Positions 38,572 to 48,823 are shown, numbered from the stretch's first letter. The stretch is 64,000 bases of DNA from an uncultured Acidobacteriota bacterium (GCA_946887105.1 CAMPKJ010000002.1:1-64000), one strand, 5' to 3'. Notes: a model not told the origin generated them from the letters alone. Program-made: numbers and translations.

Positions 38572-40587
38572 ATGAATAACCTTTGCCGTGCGGCCATCGC
38601 GCTCGCGGTCATTCTCGCCTCCCTTCCCGCGTTTGCGCAGCCGGCCGATTTCGCGATTTCCATCGAGGGCACGCGCGAGGTTTCCGAGCCCGCCGATCGC
38701 ATCGGCGTCGGACAGATCGTGTATTACCTCGTGCAATGGACCGGTGCGGGAGAGGTCGATCGCACCAGCATCGGCGTCGAAGTCGATGTGCCGGGCGTCG
38801 TGACGCACCTCTACGAAGGACCGGCAGTGTCCTGCACGGCGGCGGATGGCCCGGTGCGCTGCACGGTTTCCGAGCACTTCGAGCCCGGCGGCTATTTTCA
38901 TTTCGGAGTGCGCGTCGCCGGACCGGGCGTGTACACGACCACCGCGCGCCTCGTTCATCACGGCGCGCCCGATGCGTACGCTGCGAACGACGTGGCGACG
39001 CACACATTCGAAGCGGTCGCGCTTCCGGCGTTGCAGCTCACGTCCGGCATCTTCCTGCAACAGATCGAGCCCGGCGCGAGCGGAACGTTTTCGGTGTACG
39101 CGCAGAACCGCGCGGCCACGCCGGCGACGAACGCGACGTTGACGGTGAAGCTGCCCGCGGGTGGCACGTTCGTCGCCGCCGCGTCTCCGTTTCCGGATCA
39201 GGTCTGTACGACCACGAGCGACTTCGTCACCTGCACGGCGCCTTCACTCGTACAGAACCAGTACCTGGCGACGGAGGTGACGTTCATCGCACCGGCGCGG
39301 ATGGATGGCGCGGACTTGGTCATCGAGATGGCGGTGACGTTGGCGGAACAGGATCTCGAGCCCGAGGACAACCAGCTCCTCGGCACGATCACGATGGTCC
39401 GGCAACTCGTCGTCGACAACGTGAACGACGAGGGAAGCGGATCGCTCCGCCAGGCCATTCATGACGTGAACGCGCTCTGCGCGGTGAAGAAACCGTGCGC
39501 GATCCTGTTCCGGATTCCGGCGCCGGTGCCGGAGAACGGCTGGTTCACCATCCAGCCGCGCACGCCGCTGCCGCTGATCCGCGCGTCGCTGAAGATCGAC
39601 GGCAGGACGCAGACGCTCTTCACCGGCGACACGAATCCCGACGGTCCGGAGATCGAGATCAACGGCGCGTTCGTGCACGAGCTGCCGGGTATTCGCGTGC
39701 GGCCGAACTGCGACGTGCAGATCCGCAATCTGGCAGTGAACGGCTTTCCCGGCTTTGGCATCGAGGCGCTGCGACACGACTCCGATGTTTGTCTCGGCTC
39801 GAACATCGAGATCGTGGAGAACTATCTCGGCACCGATCCGCGCGGCCGGGTCGCGAAACCGAATGGCCGCGGCCTGGGCGTCTTCGGCTCGTCCTCGACC
39901 ATCGCCGGAAACCTGATCAGCGGCAACCGGCGCTCCGGCATCTACGTGAACGGCGGGTTCACCGAGATCCTGCAGAACCGGATCGGCGTCGCCGTGGATG
40001 GATCGCCGCTCGGCAACAGCGCGGGCATCTTCCTCGACGTCAACGGAGCGGACGTCACCGAAAACGTGATCGCGCACAACGACGGCATGGCCATCGCGCG
40101 CACGCGACGCGGAGAGATCCTGATCATCAAGAACTCGATGTTCGGCAATCTGCAGCAGGGGATCGACGTCGACATCGATGGCCCGAGCGCGCAACGCAGC
40201 GATGACACCGACGTGCCGAACGCGCCGGTGCTGTTCAGCGCCACGTTCGATCCGGTGCGCAACGTCACCATCGTGCGCGGACGCATCGACAGCAATCACG
40301 TCGCCCACACGAATTTCATCGAGGTCTACGCGAGCTCCGCCCTGAGCCGGTGGGGCACGCCGCAGGCCGAACAGCTGGCCGGCGCCGGCCAGCTCTTGTC
40401 CGCCCACATGGATTTCGAGATCGTGGTGCCGGGCGACCTGCGCGGAAAGTGGATCACCGCGACCTACAACGCCGTGCGCTTCGACGGATTCGTCCGCCCC
40501 GATCCGCGAGGCATCGTTTCGCAGACGCACCGGCAATCGCATCCCGGAGATACATCGGAACTCAGCAACGCCTTGCCCGTCCAATGA
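38572..40587 (+). CDS. Secreted beta-helix protein, tandem paralog 1
   Basis: A 671-residue protein. Signal peptide [21 protein letters not shown]; domain A (residues 24-145), an Ig-like module; domain B (150-270), a DUF11-like module ([20 protein letters not shown]). The rest is a right-handed beta-helix domain: [51 protein letters not shown] and [13 protein letters not shown]. It ends with a beta-sandwich ([17 protein letters not shown]). Its order matches paralog 3; paralog 2 lacks domain A. It overlaps paralog 2 by an ATGA. Probably an extracellular adhesin or polysaccharide-binding protein (inference). Confidence 0.72.
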   Translation: MNNLCRAAIALAVILASLPAFAQPADFAISIEGTREVSEPADRIGVGQIVYYLVQWTGAGEVDRTSIGVEVDVPGVVTHLYEGPAVSCTAADGPVRCTVSEHFEPGGYFHFGVRVAGPGVYTTTARLVHHGAPDAYAANDVATHTFEAVALPALQLTSGIFLQQIEPGASGTFSVYAQNRAATPATNATLTVKLPAGGTFVAAASPFPDQVCTTTSDFVTCTAPSLVQNQYLATEVTFIAPARMDGADLVIEMAVTLAEQDLEPEDNQLLGTITMVRQLVVDNVNDEGSGSLRQAIHDVNALCAVKKPCAILFRIPAPVPENGWFTIQPRTPLPLIRASLKIDGRTQTLFTGDTNPDGPEIEINGAFVHELPGIRVRPNCDVQIRNLAVNGFPGFGIEALRHDSDVCLGSNIEIVENYLGTDPRGRVAKPNGRGLGVFGSSSTIAGNLISGNRRSGIYVNGGFTEILQNRIGVAVDGSPLGNSAGIFLDVNGADVTENVIAHNDGMAIARTRRGEILIIKNSMFGNLQQGIDVDIDGPSAQRSDDTDVPNAPVLFSATFDPVRNVTIVRGRIDSNHVAHTNFIEVYASSALSRWGTPQAEQLAGAGQLLSAHMDFEIVVPGDLRGKWITATYNAVRFDGFVRPDPRGIVSQTHRQSHPGDTSELSNALPVQ

Positions 40588-42233
40588 CATATCCCATGAC
40601 AAAGCCCATGACGAACCTCATCCCCAGACTCCTCTTCACACTGATCGCAGCCTTCGCAGTTCCGCTCTTCGCGCAGCCGGCGCTCGTGCTCTCGCCGGAG
40701 TTCGCACTACCACCACTCGAGCCGGGCCAGTCCGGCAAGTTTTCCGTGTCCGTGCAGAACAGCGCCGCCACCGCGGCCACGGATGTCCAGCTCACGGTCA
40801 CGCTGCCGGCCGGCGGCACGCTCGTCAGCGGCACGCCGATCGATGGCCAGGCGAGTTGCGCCGTCGTGAATGGCGCGCTGACGTGTACGGAAGCCTCGCT
40901 CGCGCAGAACGAATCGTTGAAGGTCGAGGTGGCGTTCCTCGCGCCGCAACGCACCGATGGCGAGAACATGCACTTCGAGCTCGCCCTGCACTCGGCGGAG
41001 ACGGACGTCATCCGCACGTCGCATCAGACCGTGATGTTCCGCTATTCGTTCGTGACCAGCGTCGCGGACGATGGCCCCGGATCGCTGCGCCAGGCCATCC
41101 ACGAAGTCAACGGCTGTCCGGGCTACAAGCCGTGCGCGATCGTGTTCAACATTCCGGCGCCCGTGCCCGCCCAGGGCTGGTTCACGATCCTGCCCACCAG
41201 GCCGCTGCCCGAGATCACCGGCGCCACGCTGAGGATCGACGGCCGCAAACAGACGCTCTTTACCGGCGACACGAATCCCGACGGTCCGGAGATCGAGATC
41301 AGCGGCGCGCTCCTGCGCGAGCAGTCGGGACTGCGCGTGCAGCCGAACTGTCTGGCGGAGATCCGCAACCTGGCGGTGAATCATTTCCCGGGGTACGGCA
41401 TCCTGATCCGCCGCGATCCGGCGGTGATGAACGATCATTGCGTCCCCGGCGCTTCGGCGGACCGCGCGCTCATCTTCGAGAACTATCTCGGCACCGATCC
41501 GCGCGGGCGAATCGCCAGGCCGAACAACCGTGGGCTGGGCGTGTTCGCGTATGACGCCGCGGTGGCCGATAACCTCATCAGCGGCAATCGCCGCGCCGGC
41601 ATCTTCATCGAGCAGGGCGTCTATCAGGACATCCGCCGCAACCGCATCGGAGTGGCCGCGGATGGATCGGCGCTGGGCAACGGCGCCGGCATCTTCGTGA
41701 ACCTGGCCGAGGCGTTGACGTCGGTGCGCGGCGCGGATATCACCGGGAACGTCATCGCATACAACGACGGCATGGCCATCGCGCGCACGCGCCGCAGCGA
41801 CGTGTTCGTCTCGAAGAACTCCATCTTCGACAATCTGCAGCAGGGCATCGATGTCGACCTCGACGGGCCGTCGGCGCAGCGCGATCAGGACGTGGACGTG
41901 CCGAACGCTCCGGTGCTGTTCGGCGCGACGTACGATCCGGTGCAGAACGCGACCATCGTGCGCGGACGAATCGACAGCGACACCGTTGCACAGTCGCGCG
42001 CTATCGAGGTGTACGCGAGCGCGCGTCTGAGCGTGTGGTCGACACCGCAGGCCGAACAGTCGGTGATGATCGCCCCGATTGCGAGCGGGAGTCAGGATCT
42101 CGAGCTCGTCGTGCCCGGCGACCTTCGCGGCAAGTGGATCACCGCCACGTACAACGTCGTCAGCGCGACGACCGGCAACCCGCGCGATCCGCGGGACAGC
42201 TCGGAACTGAGCAACGCGATCGTGGCGCGGTAG
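40584..42233 (+). CDS. Secreted beta-helix protein, tandem paralog 2 (short form)
   Basis: A 549-residue paralog without domain A. Signal peptide (LIPRLLFTLIAAFAVPLFAQ), domain B (KFSVSVQNSAATAATDVQL), then the same helix domain: [67 protein letters not shown]. The start is ambiguous: [12 protein letters not shown] contains three in-frame Met; the first gives an ATGA overlap with paralog 1. The N-terminal module was probably lost after duplication. Confidence 0.7.
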   Translation: MTYPMTKPMTNLIPRLLFTLIAAFAVPLFAQPALVLSPEFALPPLEPGQSGKFSVSVQNSAATAATDVQLTVTLPAGGTLVSGTPIDGQASCAVVNGALTCTEASLAQNESLKVEVAFLAPQRTDGENMHFELALHSAETDVIRTSHQTVMFRYSFVTSVADDGPGSLRQAIHEVNGCPGYKPCAIVFNIPAPVPAQGWFTILPTRPLPEITGATLRIDGRKQTLFTGDTNPDGPEIEISGALLREQSGLRVQPNCLAEIRNLAVNHFPGYGILIRRDPAVMNDHCVPGASADRALIFENYLGTDPRGRIARPNNRGLGVFAYDAAVADNLISGNRRAGIFIEQGVYQDIRRNRIGVAADGSALGNGAGIFVNLAEALTSVRGADITGNVIAYNDGMAIARTRRSDVFVSKNSIFDNLQQGIDVDLDGPSAQRDQDVDVPNAPVLFGATYDPVQNATIVRGRIDSDTVAQSRAIEVYASARLSVWSTPQAEQSVMIAPIASGSQDLELVVPGDLRGKWITATYNVVSATTGNPRDPRDSSELSNAIVAR

Positions 42234-42250
42234 GCCGTTCCGGGAACTCG

Positions 42251-42256
42251 TATACT
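42251..42256 (+). promoter_or_regulatory. -10 box (TATACT) for beta-helix paralog 3
   Basis: TATACT ends 6 bases before the ATG at 42263. The third paralog can thus be expressed separately from the first two. Confidence 0.5.
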
Positions 42257-42262
42257 GATGAT

Positions 42263-44311
42263 ATGAATAACCTTTCGCGGCTCGTCATTGCGTTGTTCGT
42301 TGCAACCATGGCAGCTCCGATCTTCGGGCAGTCCACGGTCGATTACTCGGTTTCGCTGAAAGGCGAGATCGATGATGGAGTGTGGAAGCCGGCGGTCCGC
42401 GTGCCAGTGGGCCGGATCGTTCATTACACGCTTCAGTTGATTGCAGACGAGCGCCCCAACTCCGATCACGTGGTCATCGAGCTGGACGTTCCCGGCGTCG
42501 TGACGAGCATTGGATTCGGACCCAACCTTTCCTGCGTCGCGGGAGATCCCATCCGCTGCACGCTTGGCGAGATCGACGACCTCTGGTCTGGCTTCGTGCC
42601 GGTCGAAGTGCGCGTGGACGCGCCGGGCACGTATACCGCGACGGCGCGCTTGATCCATCAGGGTGGAAACTCCGACCCGAATCCCGCGAACGACAACGCG
42701 ACGCACACGTTCGAAGCGGTCGCGCTGCCGTCGTTGCAGCTCTCCGAGCGCGGCGTGCAGCAGCGCCTCGATCCCGGTGCGCCCGCAAACTTCGCTGCCT
42801 ACGTAAGAAACGTTTCCGCGATTCCGGCGACGAATGTCGTGCTCACGGCGTCGCTGCCGGCAGGAGGCACGATCAACGCGGCCCAGGTGACCACGGGCAC
42901 TGCCACGTGCGGCATCACCAACGACGTTCTGGTCTGCACGTCACCGTCTCTTCCGCAGAACCAGTATCTGGTCGTCGAAGTCTCGATCAACGCGCCGCCG
43001 CGGATGGATGGTGCGGACCTGGTGGTCGAGATGGAGGTGACTTCGGCGGAAGGGGATGTCGATCCCACGGACAACCGGAGCACCCTCAGGGCGTCGATGG
43101 TCCGTCAATTCGTCGTCGGGAATGTCGAGGACGAAGGCAGCGGCTCTTTGCGGCAGGCCATTTTCGATGTGAACGCGCTCTGTGCTCCTCCGCAGCCGTG
43201 CGCGCTTCTCTTCCACATTCCTGCGCCGGTACCGGCGAATGGCTGGTTCACGATCCAGCCGCACTCGCCGCTGCCCTCGATCTCGGCGACGTTGAAGATC
43301 GACGGGAAGACGCAGACGCTTTTCACCGGCGACACGAATCCGGATGGACCGGAGATCGAGATCAACGGCGCATTGGCTGGCTCCAATGCAGGACTGCGGC
43401 TGCGCCCGAAGTGCGACATGGAGATCAGCAATCTCGCGGTGAACGGGTTTCCCGGCTTCGGGATCGACGTCGCGCGCCCCGTTGAAGCGGAGCCGTGTTC
43501 GCACCTCAGCGTCACGGTGCGCGAGAACTACCTCGGCACCGATCCGCGTGGAAGGGTCGCAAAGCCGAACCATCGCGGCCTCGGCCTGGCCTTCGGAGAG
43601 GCATTCGTGCACGGCAACGTGATCAGCGGCAATCGCCGGGCGGGGATCTACATCACCAGCGGTTCCTATCACGACATCGCCGGTAATCGGATCGGCATCG
43701 GTACGGATGGTTCGCCGCTCGGAAACGGCGCGGGCATCTTCGCCGACATGGGATATCCCGAAGCGCTGTGGGAAGGCGCGGACATCCGCGAAAACGTGAT
43801 TGCGTACAACGACGGCATGGCCATCGCGCGGACGCGCAACGGCCAGATCTGGGTCAGCGGCAACTCCATCTTCGACAATCTGCAGCAGGGCATCGATGTC
43901 GGCATCGACGGACCGACGGCGCAACGTGCCGACGATCGGGACGTGCCGAACGCGCCGATCCTCTTCAGCGCGACGTATGACGCCTCGCGGAACGCCACCA
44001 TCGTCCGCGGCCGGATCGACAGTGAACTGTTCGCGAACCGGCGCTACATGGAGATCTACGCGAGCGCGCGTCTGAGCGTGTGGGCGACGCCGCAGGCCGA
44101 ACAATCCGTCGCGATCGCGGAAGTGCCGGGCGGTCATCAGGAATTCGAAGTGGTCGTGCCGGGAGACCTGCGCGGCAAGTGGATCACGGCGACGCACAAT
44201 GCAGCGGTCTTTCTCCAGCTGCGGACCCCGCGCGGCATCGGCGTAGAGAGTCATCGCGGCGGACATCCGACGGACACGTCGGAGCTCAGCAATGCGGTGA
44301 TGACGCACTAG
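42263..44311 (+). CDS. Secreted beta-helix protein, tandem paralog 3
   Basis: A 682-residue paralog with the full architecture: signal peptide (NLSRLVIALFVATMAAPIFG), domain A (residues 24-150), domain B (ANFAAYVRNVSAIPATNVVL) and the helix domain. The helix domain has [52 protein letters not shown] and [19 protein letters not shown]. Protein identity to paralogs 1 and 2 is highest in the helix and C-terminal modules and lower in domain A. It starts with MNNL like paralog 1. Confidence 0.72.
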   Translation: MNNLSRLVIALFVATMAAPIFGQSTVDYSVSLKGEIDDGVWKPAVRVPVGRIVHYTLQLIADERPNSDHVVIELDVPGVVTSIGFGPNLSCVAGDPIRCTLGEIDDLWSGFVPVEVRVDAPGTYTATARLIHQGGNSDPNPANDNATHTFEAVALPSLQLSERGVQQRLDPGAPANFAAYVRNVSAIPATNVVLTASLPAGGTINAAQVTTGTATCGITNDVLVCTSPSLPQNQYLVVEVSINAPPRMDGADLVVEMEVTSAEGDVDPTDNRSTLRASMVRQFVVGNVEDEGSGSLRQAIFDVNALCAPPQPCALLFHIPAPVPANGWFTIQPHSPLPSISATLKIDGKTQTLFTGDTNPDGPEIEINGALAGSNAGLRLRPKCDMEISNLAVNGFPGFGIDVARPVEAEPCSHLSVTVRENYLGTDPRGRVAKPNHRGLGLAFGEAFVHGNVISGNRRAGIYITSGSYHDIAGNRIGIGTDGSPLGNGAGIFADMGYPEALWEGADIRENVIAYNDGMAIARTRNGQIWVSGNSIFDNLQQGIDVGIDGPTAQRADDRDVPNAPILFSATYDASRNATIVRGRIDSELFANRRYMEIYASARLSVWATPQAEQSVAIAEVPGGHQEFEVVVPGDLRGKWITATHNAAVFLQLRTPRGIGVESHRGGHPTDTSELSNAVMTH

Positions 44312-44323
44312 ACGCAAGCGCCA

Positions 44324-44355
44324 CCCTCACCCGGCGCGAGAGCGCCGGGTGAGGG
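44324..44355. terminator. Bidirectional stem-loop between convergent genes
   Basis: CCCTCACCCGGCGC-GAGA-GCGCCGGGTGAGGG: perfect 14-bp arms. There is no T-run, so termination may be factor-assisted. The CCCTCACCC core also occurs in the repeats at 6866 and 59317, and the same kind of palindrome recurs in many GC-rich genomes. Confidence 0.65.
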
Positions 44356-44362
44356 GATCGAA

Positions 44363-45604
44363 TTACTTCAGCGCTGCCTGATGTGCTGCTTCCGCGGCGG
44401 CGCTCAGCTCCTGTTCGAGCTTGGCCGGCATGGGCGGGTTGTACGACGGGATGCCGGTCACGGTGTGACCGATGATCAGGTTGTGGATGTCGTGCGTTCC
44501 TTCGTACGTCTTCACGGACTCGAGATTCATCATGTGACGAATGACCGGATACTCGTCCGAGACGCCGTTCGCGCCGAGCATGTCGCGTGCGATGCGCGCG
44601 CACTCGAGGGCGATGTTGCAGTTGTTCATCTTGGCCATCGAGACGTGGTGCGGCTTGAGCACGCCGCGCTCCTTCATTCGTCCCGCCTGCAGCGCCAGGA
44701 GCTGGCCCTTGGTGATCTCGGTGACCATCCAGGCCAGCTTGTTCTGCACGAGCTGGTGTGACGCGATCGGCTGTCCGCCGAACTGGATGCGCGACTTCGT
44801 GTATTCGAGCGCCGTGTTGTAGACCGCCATCGCGCTGCCGAGAACGCCCCAGGCGATGCCATAGCGCGCCTGCGTGAGGCAGCCCAGCGGATACTTGAGA
44901 CCGTTCGTCTCCGGCAGCACGTTCTCGAGCGGAATCCGGCAGTCCTCGAAGAAGAGCTGCGAGGTCACCGACGCGCGCAGCGAGAACTTGCCCATGTGGT
45001 ACGCGGTGCTGAATCCCGGCGTGTCCTTCTCGACGATGAATCCGCGGATGGTCCCCTCGGCCTTCGCCCAGACCACCGCCACGTCGGCGATCGAGCCGTT
45101 CGTGATCCACGCCTTCGCGCCGTTGAGCACCCACGAATCGCCATCTTTGCGCGCGTGCGTGCGCATGCCGCCGGGATTCGATCCGAAGTCGGGCTCGGTC
45201 AGGCCGAAGCAACCGATCTTTTCTCCGGAAGCCAGCTTCGGGATCCAGTAATCGCGCTGTTCCTGCGAGCCGTAGGTGTAGATCGGATACATGACCAGAC
45301 CCGACTGCACGGACGCGAACGAGCGCAGGCCGGAGTCGCCGCGCTCGAGCTCCTGCATGATCAGGCCGTACGCGACATGGCCGAGGCCGGGGAGATCGTA
45401 TTCCTTGATGGTCGCGCCGAAGAGACCCATCTCGGCCATCTTCGGGATCAGGTGATGCGGAAACTTCTCTTCGCGATTGGCGTGCTCGATGATCGGCAGC
45501 ACTTCCTCGTCCACGAAATCGCGGACGGTCTGCCGCACCATCAGCTCCTCTTCGGTGAGCAGCGAATCCAAATCCATGTAGTCGACGCCGGGGAAACTGG
45601 CCAC
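44363..45604 (-). CDS. gcdH: Glutaryl-CoA dehydrogenase (acyl-CoA dehydrogenase family)
   Basis: A 413-residue flavoprotein that oxidatively decarboxylates glutaryl-CoA to crotonyl-CoA in Lys/Trp degradation. Diagnostic stretches: DSGLRSFASVQSGLVMYPIY (GCDH-type Arg-Ser), CFGLTEPDFGSNPGGM, RDMLGANGVSDEYPVIRHMM and the catalytic-Glu region TYEGTHDIHNLIIGHTVTGI. GTG start with AAGGAG 6 bases upstream. No other beta-oxidation genes are adjacent, so the electron acceptor ETF is encoded elsewhere. Confidence 0.9.
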   Translation of the reverse strand: MASFPGVDYMDLDSLLTEEELMVRQTVRDFVDEEVLPIIEHANREEKFPHHLIPKMAEMGLFGATIKEYDLPGLGHVAYGLIMQELERGDSGLRSFASVQSGLVMYPIYTYGSQEQRDYWIPKLASGEKIGCFGLTEPDFGSNPGGMRTHARKDGDSWVLNGAKAWITNGSIADVAVVWAKAEGTIRGFIVEKDTPGFSTAYHMGKFSLRASVTSQLFFEDCRIPLENVLPETNGLKYPLGCLTQARYGIAWGVLGSAMAVYNTALEYTKSRIQFGGQPIASHQLVQNKLAWMVTEITKGQLLALQAGRMKERGVLKPHHVSMAKMNNCNIALECARIARDMLGANGVSDEYPVIRHMMNLESVKTYEGTHDIHNLIIGHTVTGIPSYNPPMPAKLEQELSAAAEAAHQAALK

Positions 45605-45659
45605 AGGTACTCCTTCAGACGGTAGTTCGCGGTAGCTTATCGCATGCCTGCGCCGCTTT

Positions 45660-47399
45660 TCACGAGCTCGGCGGCAAATCGAGCAGCTCGACGCGCGTGA
45701 GCATCACCGACAGCGTGCGGCGGTCGCGGTTGTTCGCGCCGCGGACGTTCGCGGGAACGAAGGTCCGGTCGGGAAGCATGGTGATGATGCGATCGGCCGG
45801 GAGCGGCACGATGACGTGCACGGTCCGATCGCGGTGCAGTGCGACCAGAGTGTCGTTCACGCGCAGACGGTTGTCCGCGAACGGATACTCGGGCGGCGTG
45901 CGGAAGGTGAGCCGGACGCGTGTGGCGCCGAGGTGCGGCAGCTCGATCACGCCTCTCGCGCCGATCCAGCGCCAGGCGCGGCCGTCGCGCGTGCGCTCGG
46001 GCGGGAACACGCCTTCGATCACCCGGAATCGCTCGGATGGCGGCACGGCGATGACGCTGACGGCGCCGTAGTGCTGGCGAGTGAGCTTGCGATACGCGTC
46101 GGTGTCGGGCCAGCGGAACGTGACGCCGCGCGCGTCGCCGCGTTCGCCATCGGCGAGGATCACCGCGGACACCTCGCCTTCGTATTCGGCGAGACGTTTC
46201 GATCTCCGGTCGCGCAGGAGGTACTTCGCATGCGGCGCGAGCGGGAGGTCGTAGAGCACGATCGCCTCGCGCGGCACGTTCGCCGCGATCCATTGCGCCG
46301 CGGCGGCGGGCGGGGAGAGCGTGGTGGCGCGCGCGCGCAACACGGGGGAGGTGTAGGAGACCGAGCCAATCGCGTAGAGGAAGACCAGGGTGAATGGCAG
46401 CTTGGAGTGCGGCGGCCGCAGCCACCGCTTTTGTATGTTCGTGTCGCGCGCTGTGGCAAGCGCGTTGGCGGCCAGCAGCGCGATCAGCGGGAGCGAGGGA
46501 ATCGCGTAGCGGACGGCGTCCGCCGGATCCATCGTCGCGAGCGCGAAGGCGAGGTATGCGAGCGAGCCGCAGGCGAGCGGAATGGCGCGGCGGTCGAGAC
46601 GGCGTATGCCGGCCAGCGCCAGCACCAGCAGCGGCAGCGAGAGCCACTTCGGTCCCCACGGATGCGCGATGAAGCGCAGCGCGATGTGGGCCGCGGAATG
46701 TCCGCTGCGCGAAAGGTCCGCGTCGTGCGCCGCAAAGTACGCGGCCTGGCCGGACATCCACTGCCAGAACGACGCCGGTCCTCCGGTCGCGATCACCAGC
46801 GGAACGAACCACGCCAGACAGGTCACGCCGAAGGTGCCAACCACGATGATGCGCTCGCGCCACGCGCGCATCATCACCACCGTCGCCAGCAGCATCGGCA
46901 CGATTGCGATGGACAGTTGCAGGCGCCAGCCGACGCAGAGCGCGCACAAGACTCCCGCCAACGTCGCGCGGTTCGTCGCGCACGCCCAAAGCGCGAAACC
47001 GAGCAGCGCCAGCGCACCCGTATCCGCCTGCGGCAGCGGACCGGAGATCAGAACCGCCGGACAGGTGTACAGGAAGAGCGCGGCGATGAGTCCCGTCCGG
47101 CGATCGCTGATTGCGCCGAACGCGAGCACGAACGCGAGGAATCCCGCGGCGAGAGCGAGGACGCTGGTGGCGATCATCGCCGTCAGCGTGTCGGGCGCGA
47201 CGAGCGCGACCAGTTTCCCGAAGGCGATGTAGACCGGAGATCCGGGTGGCGGTGGCTGATGGAGCAGCGGCTGGAACTTCTCGATCGCCGCCGCGTAGAG
47301 GCACTCGTCGTACTCCCAGAACGAGCGCGGAATCGACGCGCAGTGCAGGCCGGCCACGAGCAGCAGCGCGATCACGACCGGCGGATTTGCACGACTCAA
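45660..47399 (-). CDS. GT39/ArnT-like membrane glycosyltransferase
   Basis: A 579-residue protein with about ten membrane helices in the first 400 residues and a soluble C-terminal domain. The first periplasmic loop carries SFWEYDECLYAAAIEKF, the acidic motif expected of GT-C (PMT/ArnT) enzymes that use polyprenyl-phosphate sugars. Acceptor unknown. The start is a TTG directly after a TATA-like sequence shared with the divergent methyltransferase. The next genes on the other strand are GT2 and a sugar deacetylase, so lipid-linked glycan work is likely. Confidence 0.72.
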   Translation of the reverse strand: MSRANPPVVIALLLVAGLHCASIPRSFWEYDECLYAAAIEKFQPLLHQPPPPGSPVYIAFGKLVALVAPDTLTAMIATSVLALAAGFLAFVLAFGAISDRRTGLIAALFLYTCPAVLISGPLPQADTGALALLGFALWACATNRATLAGVLCALCVGWRLQLSIAIVPMLLATVVMMRAWRERIIVVGTFGVTCLAWFVPLVIATGGPASFWQWMSGQAAYFAAHDADLSRSGHSAAHIALRFIAHPWGPKWLSLPLLVLALAGIRRLDRRAIPLACGSLAYLAFALATMDPADAVRYAIPSLPLIALLAANALATARDTNIQKRWLRPPHSKLPFTLVFLYAIGSVSYTSPVLRARATTLSPPAAAAQWIAANVPREAIVLYDLPLAPHAKYLLRDRRSKRLAEYEGEVSAVILADGERGDARGVTFRWPDTDAYRKLTRQHYGAVSVIAVPPSERFRVIEGVFPPERTRDGRAWRWIGARGVIELPHLGATRVRLTFRTPPEYPFADNRLRVNDTLVALHRDRTVHVIVPLPADRIITMLPDRTFVPANVRGANNRDRRTLSVMLTRVELLDLPPSS

Positions 47400-47405
47400 G
47401 GCCGC

Positions 47406-47413
47406 TCTATAAT
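47406..47413. promoter_or_regulatory. Overlapping divergent -10 sequence
   Basis: Plus strand: TATAAT (47408-47413) ends 7 bases before the methyltransferase ATG. Minus strand: the same bases read ATTATAGAG, offering a weaker TATAGA box 6 bases before the TTG of the glycosyltransferase. Only 21 bases separate the two start codons. Confidence 0.45.
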
Positions 47414-47420
47414 CGCCCCG

Positions 47421-48062
47421 ATGTCAATGGGAACGGTCCGCGCGCTGCGGGTCCTGCATCGCGCGTTCAGCCGGTATGCACCGTCCCAGCGCATCCACAT
47501 CCTGATCCGCTTTCTGACCTGTCCGTTTCTGCGCACGCTCGACGACGTTCCGCCCGGTGCACGGGTCCTGGACATCGGTTCCGGACACGCCTTGTATGGA
47601 GTGCTCATGCTCGACGACGGCGCCGCGGAAGTGGTGGCGGTCGATCCCGATCTGCGTAAGAGCCTGCTCCCGTCGCCATCGCCGAAGCTTCGCAAGATTG
47701 CCGGATACGATCACGCGGTGCGGGGCACGTTCGACGCGGTGGCGATCTTCGACGTCGCGTATCGCATGCCGCCGGACGAACGGCGGGCACTCTTCACGCG
47801 TGCCTTCGCGCGGCTCGAACCGGGCGGAACGCTTCTGTTCAAAGACATGGACCCGCGCCATCGGCTGAAGATGAAATGGGCGCGCTTCCAGGAGCGCATC
47901 TCCGATCGTCTTCTGCGGCTCACCATGGGCGCGGGATTCGTCGAGCAATCGCGCGAGGAGGTCATGGCCATGCTCGAAGAGATCGGCTTTCGCGAGGTGC
48001 GGGCGCGCGCCATCGACGGCGGTTATCTCCATCCGCACTTGCTCTACACTGCCAGGCGCTGA
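47421..48062 (+). CDS. Class I SAM-dependent methyltransferase
   Basis: A 213-residue protein with the Rossmann SAM-binding motif ARVLDIGSGHALYGVLML (motif I) and AEVVAVDPD (acidic end of strand 2). It also has FDAVAIFDVAYRMPPDERR and LEPGGTLLFKDMDP (post-motifs). The substrate is unknown. The ATG at 47421 is preferred because TATAAT lies just upstream; the longer frame is antisense of the glycosyltransferase. It is followed closely by GT2 and YdjC genes, suggesting a small lipid or glycan-modifying operon. Confidence 0.85.
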   Translation: MSMGTVRALRVLHRAFSRYAPSQRIHILIRFLTCPFLRTLDDVPPGARVLDIGSGHALYGVLMLDDGAAEVVAVDPDLRKSLLPSPSPKLRKIAGYDHAVRGTFDAVAIFDVAYRMPPDERRALFTRAFARLEPGGTLLFKDMDPRHRLKMKWARFQERISDRLLRLTMGAGFVEQSREEVMAMLEEIGFREVRARAIDGGYLHPHLLYTARR

Positions 48063-48067
48063 CTCGC

Positions 48068-48823
48068 ATGCGCCCGTCCGTCTCGCTGGTCATCCCGATG
48101 TACAACGAGGAGCTCAACATCGAGCGCGCCGTGGCGGCGTCGCGCGAGGCGCTCGAACGGTACGCCGGCGCGTGGGAGATCATCATCGTCGACGACGCGT
48201 CGACCGATTCCTCGCCGCGCATCGTGGAGCGTCTGGCCGCGGCTGATGCGCGCATCGTGTCTCTGCGCCATCCGAAGAACCGCAAGCTCGGCGGCACACT
48301 GCGCACCGGTTTCTCCGCGGCGACGAAAGAGCTGGTCTTCTACATGGACGCCGACATCCCATTCGATCCGGACGTCCTCGGCCGCGCCATCCGCGCGATG
48401 GAGCTCACCGGCGCGGACATGATCGCGGCCTACCGCCACGACCGCACCATGGAAGGCTTCAAGCGCGGCGTCTACACGCTGGTGTACAACGGGCTGATCG
48501 GCATCCTGTTCGGCTGGCCGCATCGCGACATCAACTTCTCGTTCAAGCTGATGAAGCGGCGCGTGCTGGAGACGATCGAGCTGAAGTCCGAGGGCTCGCT
48601 GATCGATGCCGAGCTGGTCGTGAAGGCGAAGAATCACGGCTTCACGATCCAGCAGATCGGCATCGATTACTTCCCGCGCACCCGCGGCCAGTCACACCTC
48701 GGCTCGTTCGGCGTGGTGCTGAAGATCCTGCGCGAGCTGGTGCGGCTCTATCCGGAAATGCGCCGCCGCTCACCGCAACGTGATGGCAAGGGCGTGCCCC
48801 GACAGCGGCCGGCGGAACGGTGA
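48068..48823 (+). CDS. Family 2 glycosyltransferase (DPM/ArnC-like)
   Basis: A 251-residue GT-A enzyme: SLVIPMYNEELNIERAV (nucleotide-binding start), IIIVDDASTDSS, then FYMDADIPFDPD holding the DxD, and FKLMKRRVLETIEL. It resembles polyprenyl-phosphate glycosyltransferases, which would supply the sugar donor for the GT39-like enzyme at 45660. It ends in a GTGA overlap with the deacetylase gene. Confidence 0.88.
   Translation: MRPSVSLVIPMYNEELNIERAVAASREALERYAGAWEIIIVDDASTDSSPRIVERLAAADARIVSLRHPKNRKLGGTLRTGFSAATKELVFYMDADIPFDPDVLGRAIRAMELTGADMIAAYRHDRTMEGFKRGVYTLVYNGLIGILFGWPHRDINFSFKLMKRRVLETIELKSEGSLIDAELVVKAKNHGFTIQQIGIDYFPRTRGQSHLGSFGVVLKILRELVRLYPEMRRRSPQRDGKGVPRQRPAER

Noticed and set aside
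45816..47420. Long upstream extension of the methyltransferase frame
   Set aside because: It is antisense to the membrane glycosyltransferase and non-protein-like; the start at 47421 has a TATAAT box.
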